From NCBI GenBank assembly GCA_023412635.1, contig JAEYNI010000191.1:1-5202 (forward strand): a DNA stretch of 5,202 nucleotides, given 5' to 3'. The notes beneath the pieces are model-generated. The model saw only the letters and a list, made by a program, of their open reading frames with translations, ran no database searches and was not told the DNA's origin. This document shows positions 1 to 5,003 of the stretch, one piece after another; position 1 is the stretch's first letter; each line of letters opens with the position of its first letter. This stretch comes from Bacillota bacterium (GTDB taxonomy: Bacteria; Bacillota; Clostridia; Acetivibrionales; DSM-1351). The position numbers were made by a program, and so were the translations under genes.

Positions 1-85
1 TACCTTCTTCGAATTTAGCTGCATCAACTTCTATTTCAAGCTGTACAACATTCTTTTCAACATCTTCAAATTTGTTAACTTTCAT
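1..85 (-). CDS. tig: Trigger factor, N-terminal fragment (runs off left edge)
   Basis: Only the first 28 codons are present, starting at an ATG at 85-83 and leaving through the left edge. The peptide begins MKVNKFEDVEKNVVQLEIEV and continues DAAKFEEG. It matches the start of the ribosome-binding domain of trigger factor, the ribosome-associated peptidyl-prolyl isomerase and chaperone that meets nascent chains at the exit tunnel. The alternating charged and hydrophobic NVVQLEIEVDA segment is the first strand of that domain. The ribosome-binding signature (G-F-R-x-G-K-x-P) would lie further on and cannot be seen. A good ribosome site, GGGAGGAAG at 103-95, sits 9 nt before the ATG and supports this start. 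Two sigma-A promoter candidates lie upstream at 209-236 and 242-270, so the gene is probably transcribed independently of the phosphoesterase gene before it. In many Firmicutes tig is followed by clpP, clpX and lon, which cannot be checked here. Confidence 0.9.
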   Translation of the reverse strand, partial: MKVNKFEDVEKNVVQLEIEVDAAKFEEG

Positions 86-129
86 TTTAATAAACTTCCT
101 CCCGGTATTTAGTTTTGTATAATTTTACT

Positions 130-160
130 AATCAGCTTTATGCTTGTTTTTTAGCTAATC
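130..160 (-). other. Weak stem-loop in the tig leader
   Basis: On the minus strand GATTAGCT (160-153) can pair with AGCTGATT (137-130) across a 15-nt A-rich loop. This gives 8 pairs including two G-U wobbles. It lies in the leader between both tig promoter candidates and the tig ribosome site. The stem is AT-rich and weak, has no T-run after it, and resembles no riboswitch I recognise, so it may be chance. Confidence 0.2.
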
Positions 161-208
161 TTCTATAAAAATCAGAAAAACATCCTTGTATTAAAAATTA
201 ACCATTCA

Positions 209-236
209 ATTATACCATATTGTTTGTATATTTCAA
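209..236 (-). promoter_or_regulatory. Proximal sigma-A-type promoter of tig (P2)
   Basis: Minus-strand -35 TTGAAA (236-231), a 16-bp spacer, and a perfect -10 TATAAT (214-209) preceded by TGG, which makes an extended -10. Transcription would start near 202 and give a leader of about 117 nt before tig. The TGGTATAAT box is identical to the one in front of the HPr-like gene at 3439-3431. Confidence 0.65.
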
Positions 237-241
237 GAATC

Positions 242-270
242 AATATAACCTTAACAGACCCTTCTGTCAA
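242..270 (-). promoter_or_regulatory. Distal sigma-A-type promoter of tig (P1)
   Basis: Minus-strand -35 TTGACA (270-265, perfect consensus), a 17-bp spacer, and -10 TATATT (247-242, five of six). The start would fall near 235, giving a leader of about 150 nt. The -10 boxes of P1 and P2 are 33 bp apart, so tig may have tandem promoters. The -35 and half of the spacer are covered by an inverted repeat at 251-270. Confidence 0.55.
251..270. promoter_or_regulatory. Inverted repeat over the -35 of tig P1, possible operator
   Basis: On the plus strand TTAACAGA (251-258) and TCTGTCAA (263-270) form an inverted repeat with a 4-bp spacer and seven of eight arm positions matching. The dyad covers the full -35 box and the first part of the P1 spacer, a usual position for a repressor site. 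No T-run follows it on either strand, so it is not a terminator. I cannot name a binding protein. Confidence 0.3.
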
Positions 271-326
271 CATTCTGGTGAGTATTTTCCAACATCTTCG
301 GTTTCAATACACAATCCTGCCTTTTG

Positions 327-368
327 AAGTGAATAACTAATAGTTAATGGTAAGTTAACTTTTCACTT
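327..368. repeat. AT-rich heptad tract after the phosphoesterase gene
   Basis: Read on the plus strand, this stretch divides into consecutive related 7-mers: AAGTGAA, TAACTAA, TAGTTAA, TGGTAAG, TTAACTT and TTCACTT. The outer units AAGTGAA (327-333) and TTCACTT (362-368) are exact inverse complements. AAGTTAACTT (352-361) is a perfect 10-bp palindrome, so the tract can fold as one AT-rich hairpin with a spare 7-mer. It starts directly after the phosphoesterase stop codon. It is related to the tract at 1082-1137. It might act as a weak transcript end, but on the minus strand it is not followed by a T-run. Confidence 0.5.
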
Positions 369-369
369 T

Positions 370-1071
370 TTAATAAATCAGCATAGGCATAAAGTTCAAA
401 TAGTCAGCCGATATAAGTTTCAGCTCAATTCCTTCGTAATCACCTTCTATAGCCCCTTTTATGCCCTCACCATGAAGATGCCCGTAAAAACATCTTGTTA
501 TACCGTATTTTTTCATTATATCGATAAATCCTGATACCTGACTTTTAGAAGTAACGGGGGGATAATGCAGGAAAACCAACCTATGATTATAATCAAAGCT
601 GCCCGAGGCTTTCAAGGAGAGCTCAAGCCGTTCAATCTCACGGTTATATATCTTTTCATCATCCTTCTTAAAATCATCCTCTCCCGGACATTTCCAGCCT
701 CTTGTACCACATATGGCCATATTTTCTATATTAAAAGAGTTATTATGCATAAACGAAATGGTTTCAAACTCATTCGAATTTAGATATTTGTTTAGCTTTG
801 AGGTGGTCGTCCACCAATAGTCATGATTGCCTTTGGAAATAATCTTTCTTCCGGGCAGCGCTTCAATAAACTTAAAATCCTCGTAAGCATTCTCAATATA
901 TGTTGCCCAGGAAACATCCCCGGGAATAATAACAGTATCCTCAGCTTTTACCACTTCTATCCAATTGTTTTTAAGTTTCTCCATGTAATTTGACCATCGG
1001 CCTCCGAATATATCCATTGGCTTATCTATACCCAAAGCAAGATGCAGGTCGGCTATTGCAAAGACTGACAT
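370..1071 (-). CDS. Calcineurin-like metallophosphoesterase
   Basis: A 233-residue cytosolic protein with the full metal-binding set of the calcineurin-like phosphoesterase fold, in order: D8-L-H10, G51-D52, G81-N82-H83-D84, H169 in LHYPP, and G197-H198-L-H200. These residues normally hold two metal ions that activate water for phosphoester hydrolysis. Length and motif spacing suit a compact stand-alone enzyme of the COG1768 type. There is no signal peptide or membrane segment. The substrate cannot be told from sequence; nucleotides, nucleic acid ends and phosphoproteins are all possible. The start has only a weak ribosome site (GGAAAAGG, with its last G about 12 nt upstream), and that site lies inside a heptad repeat tract. 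The gene follows uvrC by 63 bp in the same direction with no obvious promoter or terminator between, so co-transcription with uvrC is likely. A role in repair is only guilt by association. Confidence 0.88.
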   Translation of the reverse strand: MSVFAIADLHLALGIDKPMDIFGGRWSNYMEKLKNNWIEVVKAEDTVIIPGDVSWATYIENAYEDFKFIEALPGRKIISKGNHDYWWTTTSKLNKYLNSNEFETISFMHNNSFNIENMAICGTRGWKCPGEDDFKKDDEKIYNREIERLELSLKASGSFDYNHRLVFLHYPPVTSKSQVSGFIDIMKKYGITRCFYGHLHGEGIKGAIEGDYEGIELKLISADYLNFMPMLIY

Positions 1072-1081
1072 ATATTTTTAG

Positions 1082-1137
1082 TACCTTTTCCTTGATTTAT
1101 TTATTAATTTTACCTTTTTAATTTTCACTTTTCACTA
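1082..1137 (-). repeat. AT-rich heptad tract between uvrC and the phosphoesterase
   Basis: Read on the minus strand from the uvrC stop codon, the gap divides into consecutive 7-mers: TAGTGAA, AAGTGAA, AATTAAA, AAGGTAA, AATTAAT, AAATAAA, TCAAGGA and AAAGGTA. The first two differ at one base, and the later ones become looser. The first unit contains the uvrC TAG stop, and the last two supply the only ribosome-site-like bases of the next gene. The motif AAGTGAA also ends the tract at 327-368. After both stop codons the minus strand reads AAAAGTGAAAA followed closely by TTAA. Confidence 0.45.
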
Positions 1138-2979
1138 CTTTCTGAAATGCTCATATACTTTTTCGGCAACTTTTTTGTTTATTCCTCCAACCTCAAGCAA
1201 TTGTGCAATCTCAGCCTTTTTTATCGACGCAAGTGATTTAAAATGCTTGATGAGTGCTTTCTTTCTACTTTCACCTATTCCTTCTATCTCATCCAGCTCT
1301 GAATGTGTATATCTCTTTTCTCTTAGCTTTCTATTATATTGTACAGCAACTCGGTGAGTTTCATCCTGGATTTCTGTGATCAGCCTTAACAGCGGCATAT
1401 TTGAGGTCAGCTCGTATTCGATGCCCTTATAGACAAGAGCCCTTGTCCTGTGACGGTCATCCTTTGCCATTCCTGCAATCACCAGCTCAAAACCTAATTC
1501 GTCTACAACCTGCTGTGCTGCGTTTACATGTGCCAGTCCGCCGTCCACCAGAATAATATCAGGGAGTTTTGAAAATTTGGTTTGTTCGACCTCTTCCTCA
1601 GCCTCTCTCTTTGCTCTGGAAAGCCTTCTGTACAAAGTTTCCTGCATGCTCGCATAGTCGTTTTGTTCAGATACTGACTTCATTTTAAATTTCCTGTATT
1701 CATCCCTGGCAGGCCGGCCTCTCTCAAACACAACCATTGATGCTACTATTTCTGAAGAGCCCGTGTTGGAGATATCATAGGATTCTATCCTGTCGGGAAT
1801 ACATTCAAGCCTTAAAGTCTTTGTCAGCTCCTTAAGACCTTCTTCATGAACCGAGCCCTCGCGTTTGAGACGCTCTCCATGGAGCTTAAGAGATATTTCG
1901 GCATTTTGTGCAACCATCTTTACAAGCTTTACAAGTTCACCTCTCTGAGGGATTCTGAGACTTACCTTAAAGCCTCTTTTGCTTGTAAGCCACTGTTCAA
2001 TTATATCGCTGTCTTCTATCTCCTGCTGAAGAACTATTTCAGAGGGTACAAACTGAACCGTATTGTAGAACTGTTTTATAAAGGCTGAGAGTGAGTATTT
2101 TACATCCTCGTTCCCTTCACCCTCAAATACAAAGTGCTCCCTTCCCACAACTCTTCCGTTTCTTACAAAGAACACCTGAATACACAGATCGGTAACATTC
2201 TGTGCAAAACCTATGATATCTCTGTCCTGTCCGTCGGTGGACAATACCTTCTGCGTTTCGGAAAGCTGAGCGATGCTGTTGATTTTATTTCTAAGCTGAG
2301 CTGCCTTTTCGAACTCAAGATTTTGCGCAGCAGTCTCCATCTGTCCCTTAAGGTCATTTATGAGTTCGTCGTATTGTCCACCTAAAAAGGTACATATCTT
2401 TTTCATTATATTTCTGTATTCATCTTTATTTACTTCACCCTGACATGGACCCAGACACTGTTTGATATGGTAGTTCAGACAGGGTCTGTATTTGCCTATA
2501 TCCCTTGGAAGTACTCTGTTGCAGGTTTTAATGGGAAACAGCTTCTTTATTGTGTCAATTGCGTCATTTACCGCAAACGCACTGGAATACGGTCCAAAGT
2601 ACTTTGCACCGTCCTTTTCCACTCTCCGGGTTTTTATTATTCTGGGAAACTGCTCGTTCATTGTTACTTTTATATAAGGATAATGCTTGTCATCTTTTAA
2701 AAGTATGTTGTATTTCGGCTTGTACTTCTTGATAAGATTGCATTCCAGCATCAACGCTTCAACTTCAGTATCTGTGACAATATACTCAAATTCTTGGATT
2801 CTGGAGACCATTGCACAAACTTTTGGAGGGTGATTTATGGAATGCTGAAAATACTGCCTTACACGGTTTTTCAGCACGACAGCCTTACCGACATAGATGA
2901 CAACGCCGTTTGCATCCTTCATTATATATACTCCGGGTTTATCCGGCAGTTTTTTCAATTCTTCCTGTATATCAAACAT
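1135..2979 (-). CDS. uvrC: UvrABC excinuclease subunit C
   Basis: A full-length UvrC of 614 residues, the usual size. With UvrB bound at a lesion it makes both incisions in nucleotide excision repair. Domains in order: an N-terminal GIY-YIG nuclease for the 3' cut (G16-V-Y18, Y29-V-G31, R39, and Glu74 in EALMLE); a cysteine cluster C153, C167, C175, C179 in the position reported to hold a 4Fe-4S cluster in E. coli UvrC; a UVR helical pair at about 205-240 (FEKAAQLRNKI) that contacts UvrB; an RNase H-like nuclease for the 5' cut with D402 in SYDISN, D479 in VDGG and H542 in THR; and tandem helix-hairpin-helix DNA-binding motifs at about 560-614. The start is backed by GGTGA 10 nt upstream. I saw no LexA-type GAAC-N4-GTTC box upstream, so SOS control is not evident. 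Nothing appears truncated. Confidence 0.97.
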   Translation of the reverse strand: MFDIQEELKKLPDKPGVYIMKDANGVVIYVGKAVVLKNRVRQYFQHSINHPPKVCAMVSRIQEFEYIVTDTEVEALMLECNLIKKYKPKYNILLKDDKHYPYIKVTMNEQFPRIIKTRRVEKDGAKYFGPYSSAFAVNDAIDTIKKLFPIKTCNRVLPRDIGKYRPCLNYHIKQCLGPCQGEVNKDEYRNIMKKICTFLGGQYDELINDLKGQMETAAQNLEFEKAAQLRNKINSIAQLSETQKVLSTDGQDRDIIGFAQNVTDLCIQVFFVRNGRVVGREHFVFEGEGNEDVKYSLSAFIKQFYNTVQFVPSEIVLQQEIEDSDIIEQWLTSKRGFKVSLRIPQRGELVKLVKMVAQNAEISLKLHGERLKREGSVHEEGLKELTKTLRLECIPDRIESYDISNTGSSEIVASMVVFERGRPARDEYRKFKMKSVSEQNDYASMQETLYRRLSRAKREAEEEVEQTKFSKLPDIILVDGGLAHVNAAQQVVDELGFELVIAGMAKDDRHRTRALVYKGIEYELTSNMPLLRLITEIQDETHRVAVQYNRKLREKRYTHSELDEIEGIGESRKKALIKHFKSLASIKKAEIAQLLEVGGINKKVAEKVYEHFRK

Positions 2980-3039
2980 TTAATGTTTCTCACCATCTTT
3001 TCTCTGTCGTAAGTGTCTATGTAAAAAATCCCTCACATA

Positions 3040-3083
3040 AACAAAAAGTGGTTTATGCAAACTCTCCGGTCTGCAGAAGCCAC
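3040..3083 (-). terminator. Possible intrinsic terminator or leader hairpin between the HPr-like gene and uvrC
   Basis: On the minus strand GTGGCTTCTGCA (3083-3072) can pair with TGCATAAACCAC (3059-3048) around a 12-nt loop, with two mismatches. TTTTTGTT (3047-3040) follows directly. The position after the HPr-like stop codon suits a terminator for that gene. The mismatches lower the stability. An upstream extended -10 candidate at 3105-3113 would instead place this hairpin in a uvrC leader. Confidence 0.35.
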
Positions 3084-3104
3084 AGCTGTTTTTATACATA
3101 TTAA

Positions 3105-3133
3105 ACTATAGCATATCTTATAATCTGGTTAAA
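3105..3133 (-). promoter_or_regulatory. Weak promoter candidate for uvrC
   Basis: An extended -10, TGC followed by TATAGT (3110-3105), lies just after the HPr-like stop codon. A poor -35 (TTTAAC, 3133-3128, overlapping that stop codon) is 17 bp upstream. Transcription would start near 3098, before the hairpin at 3048-3083, with a leader of about 119 nt to uvrC. Only the -10 is convincing. Confidence 0.25.
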
Positions 3134-3386
3134 ATCCAGCGGAGAAATATTCCGAAATCTCTTTTGAGGCCTTTTCCTCATCTTCTCCATCGGTGATGAC
3201 AGTTATTGTCGCCTGTCTTTCCACACCAAGTGACAGTAAGCCGAGAAGACTTTTGGCATTTGCTCTTCTTTCACCTTTTTCGAGCCATATACTTGAGCTA
3301 TATTTTGATACTTTTTGAACAAGTAGTGCAGCAGCTTTTGAATCTAAACCTGATGGACAATTTATAACAACTTTATTTGAAATCAT
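3129..3386 (-). CDS. Crh-like HPr-family protein lacking His15
   Basis: An 85-residue cytosolic protein that aligns without gaps to HPr. The phosphotransferase active site, normally G-[IL]-H15-A-R-P, reads G13-L-D15-S-K17-A: the phosphorylated histidine is Asp and the arginine is Lys. The second site is intact, N43-A-K-S46-L-L-G49-L-L-S-L, with Ser46, the target of HPr kinase/phosphorylase. B. subtilis Crh also lacks His15 (Gln there), keeps Ser46, and shares the NAKS, GL-x-SL and GEDE stretches seen here. It therefore cannot pass phosphate from enzyme I to sugar permeases. The inferred role is a Ser46-P-dependent partner of CcpA-type regulators or of metabolic enzymes. The start is supported by GGGGGAG 6 nt upstream. 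Two promoter candidates precede the gene, so it is likely expressed apart from the membrane-protein operon. It is not in the rapZ-yvcK-whiA cluster where crh usually sits in Bacillus. Confidence 0.9.
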   Translation of the reverse strand: MISNKVVINCPSGLDSKAAALLVQKVSKYSSSIWLEKGERRANAKSLLGLLSLGVERQATITVITDGEDEEKASKEISEYFSAGF

Positions 3387-3420
3387 TTTTCGCTCCCCCG
3401 TTTTTATAACTTGACAATTG

Positions 3421-3445
3421 TATATTTAGTATTATACCAAATATA
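3421..3445. promoter_or_regulatory. 25-bp near-perfect palindrome over the promoter of the HPr-like gene
   Basis: The arms TATATTT (3421-3427) and AAATATA (3439-3445) continue inwards. Eleven of twelve arm positions are symmetric about 3433; only the pair 3428/3438 fails. The palindrome contains the whole proximal -10 box (3431-3436) and the predicted start site near 3424. This is an operator-like position, though AT-rich DNA makes such symmetry easier by chance. Confidence 0.4.
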
Positions 3446-3460
3446 AGCTTAACAAATCAA
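3431..3460 (-). promoter_or_regulatory. Proximal promoter of the HPr-like gene
   Basis: Minus-strand -35 TTGATT (3460-3455), an 18-bp spacer, and TATAAT (3436-3431) with the extended element TGG before it. The start near 3424 gives a leader of about 38 nt ending at the GGGGGAG ribosome site. Confidence 0.6.
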
Positions 3461-3471
3461 ACTATGAAAAT

Positions 3472-3500
3472 ATTATATTCATTTAGCATGGAATTATCAA
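3472..3500 (-). promoter_or_regulatory. Distal promoter of the HPr-like gene
   Basis: Minus-strand -35 TTGATA (3500-3495, five of six), a 17-bp spacer, and -10 TATAAT (3477-3472, perfect). The start near 3465 gives a leader of about 79 nt. The -10 lies in a 19-bp AT-rich near-palindrome at 3464-3482 (eight of nine arm positions). The two -10 boxes are 41 bp apart, about four helical turns. Confidence 0.6.
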
Positions 3501-3525
3501 GTCCGGAAATACTTCAAGAAGCAGA

Positions 3526-4443
3526 TTATACTTTCTTTTTACTATTCAAAAAAGGCGCTTTTTTTCCAAACCCTGTATCAATAACAGTTCCGATACTGAA
3601 GGAAGCCAAGCAAAATTCTGCTATAAGGAAACATATTCCGTATATCATAAGTGTAGTATAGGAACCCGAAGGAATAAATATTAAAGGAACTATCTTTATA
3701 ATATTAATAAGTATATGGCCTACAAAAAACTGAAGATATATACCCGATCTTTCATAATTATTCCTGAGTATCAGAGTTCCAAGATATATACTGCCGACTA
3801 TATCCGTAAGCATTATGAAAGTAATGTATACCGCAGGAGCTATAAGTGAAAAAATAAGGAACGCAAGAATTATTGTCAAGCTGACTACAATCAGAGCACC
3901 CAAAATTAGTCTTCTTGACATTGCTGTTCCCATCGAATAAGACATTGCCCTGAATCTTGATGTAAAAATTGTTATCAATATCATTCCAGCTACAAGAGTG
4001 AATATAGCGCAGAATATGAGGGTATTGATTATTATTCCGTTTGATTTGAACATTGAAATAAAATCAAAATTAATTGTCACTTTAGTTCCTGCTATTGTAA
4101 CTCCGCTGTCTTTTTCGAGTTTTCCAATCGAAACAAGATTGCCCTCTATACTTGAATTGCCATCAATATAAACCTCACCGAAGGCAGAAACTACATCTCC
4201 GCTGACGTTTCCGCTTATATTGGCCTTCCCGAATACTACTATGACACTTCCAAGTACATTTGTTCTTATATCTGCCGAGCCAATGACAATGGTGACATTT
4301 CCGCAGCTTGTATCGGTAATACTTTTATCTTCCAAAATTATAAGATTGCTTATTGTCAAATCATTCTTTGTAGCCGACACCACTCCAGGAACCATTAATA
4401 AAACCATAAGTGCAATAAGTATTACTCTCAATTTTTTACTCAT
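3526..4443 (-). CDS. Membrane protein with secreted bactofilin-like beta-solenoid
   Basis: A 305-residue protein with three parts. Residues 1-24 form a signal peptide (KK, hydrophobic core, V-S-A cleavage site). Residues 48-111 hold four turns of a repeat, each starting G-[NSD]-V or GNL with a second glycine 6 or 7 residues on: GNVTIVIG (48), GSVIVVFG (65), GDVVSAFG (82), GNLVSIG (101). The 17-residue spacing of the first three is that of a short beta-solenoid like those of bactofilins. Residues 137-290 hold about five membrane helices (roughly 137-160, 179-201, 204-226, 235-257, 262-288). Positive residues in RFRAMSYSMGTAMSRR, in RNNYER and in the KKK tail put the solenoid outside and the C-terminus inside. 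The ATG overlaps the anti-sigma stop as ATGA, and no close ribosome site exists, so translational coupling is likely. The exact function is unknown; an envelope role tied to the sigma factor is inferred. Confidence 0.85.
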   Translation of the reverse strand: MSKKLRVILIALMVLLMVPGVVSATKNDLTISNLIILEDKSITDTSCGNVTIVIGSADIRTNVLGSVIVVFGKANISGNVSGDVVSAFGEVYIDGNSSIEGNLVSIGKLEKDSGVTIAGTKVTINFDFISMFKSNGIIINTLIFCAIFTLVAGMILITIFTSRFRAMSYSMGTAMSRRLILGALIVVSLTIILAFLIFSLIAPAVYITFIMLTDIVGSIYLGTLILRNNYERSGIYLQFFVGHILINIIKIVPLIFIPSGSYTTLMIYGICFLIAEFCLASFSIGTVIDTGFGKKAPFLNSKKKV

Positions 4444-5003
4444 TGTGCTGTACCGTTACCCTCTCTGACCATTCTGAAGAAGACTCTCTGAACGACCAGC
4501 AGCAGGATTCCAAGTAAAATGTACAAATAATAATAGGTCTTATAAATCGATGCAGCAACACCCATTACGGCTATACCCATTCCTTTTATCATAGAAACCG
4601 CTGCAGATAAAATTTCCTTAGAAAGGCCTGTTGCAAATTGTACCTTCTGTAAAAGCTCTATCGGTTGTTTAACAGCTTCATATATAATTCCGCCGAATAA
4701 AATTACAAATATAAATGTTACCGCAGCCAAAAGGATATTATATACAAAAGTGTTTTCTCCTGTAGGTTTTGAATACATAACAACTTCTTTTTCCAACCTG
4801 CACATTACTTGTAGTTCAAAGTCTTCGGGAGGCTCAATTACTGAGTCTTGTTCTATTTCTGAGAAAATATCCTTCAGGGATAAAAATTCATCAGAACATT
4901 CTTTGCAGTTTTTCAAATGCTGCTTAAGTTGAGCTTCTTCGATATCATTCAAATTTTTATCAAAAAATTTCATCATATAAGCCTGTGCTTCGTTGCATTT
5001 CAT
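4440..5003 (-). CDS. Zinc-finger anti-sigma factor, membrane-anchored
   Basis: A 187-residue protein whose first 40 residues form a zinc-binding anti-sigma domain: Cys3, then H29-x3-C33-x2-C36 in HLKNCKEC. This domain normally clamps its partner sigma factor in the cytoplasm. A linker with P58-P-E-D-F62, common in this family, leads to a membrane helix at about 86-108. A second hydrophobic stretch follows at about 157-175, ending in the basic FFRMVRE tail. Residues 131-153 are glycine/alanine-rich and amphipathic, either membrane-associated or a third helix. Two helices with both ends inside fit the charge pattern best. The segment at about 109-135 would then be the outside sensor. The gene overlaps the sigma factor stop and the next gene's start by 4 bp each, so the three products are probably made together. 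The very strong ribosome site AGGAGGAGG lies within the sigma coding region. Confidence 0.9.
   Translation of the reverse strand: MKCNEAQAYMMKFFDKNLNDIEEAQLKQHLKNCKECSDEFLSLKDIFSEIEQDSVIEPPEDFELQVMCRLEKEVVMYSKPTGENTFVYNILLAAVTFIFVILFGGIIYEAVKQPIELLQKVQFATGLSKEILSAAVSMIKGMGIAVMGVAASIYKTYYYLYILLGILLLVVQRVFFRMVREGNGTAQ

Noticed and set aside
86..202. Riboswitch or other structured RNA in the tig leader
   Set aside because: The leader is AT-rich with only one weak 8-pair stem and no motif of a known riboswitch class or terminator.
565..783. Plus-strand open frame inside the phosphoesterase gene
   Set aside because: It lies fully opposite a gene with complete catalytic motifs; no ribosome site or family resemblance was seen.
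1846..3104. Several plus-strand open frames of 60-83 codons over uvrC and its upstream gap
   Set aside because: They are overlapping frames in different phases opposite a highly conserved gene, as expected by chance from its codon composition.
2980..3128. SOS (LexA) box before uvrC
   Set aside because: I looked for GAAC-N4-GTTC or close variants in the gap and found none.
3501..3528. Intrinsic terminator directly after the membrane-protein gene
   Set aside because: No GC-rich hairpin with a T-run follows the stop codon; only scattered CTTGA direct repeats are present.
3464..3661. Plus-strand open frame of 65 codons opposite the end of the membrane-protein gene
   Set aside because: It has no ribosome site before its ATG, most of it is antisense to a well-supported gene, and the protein shows no recognisable features.
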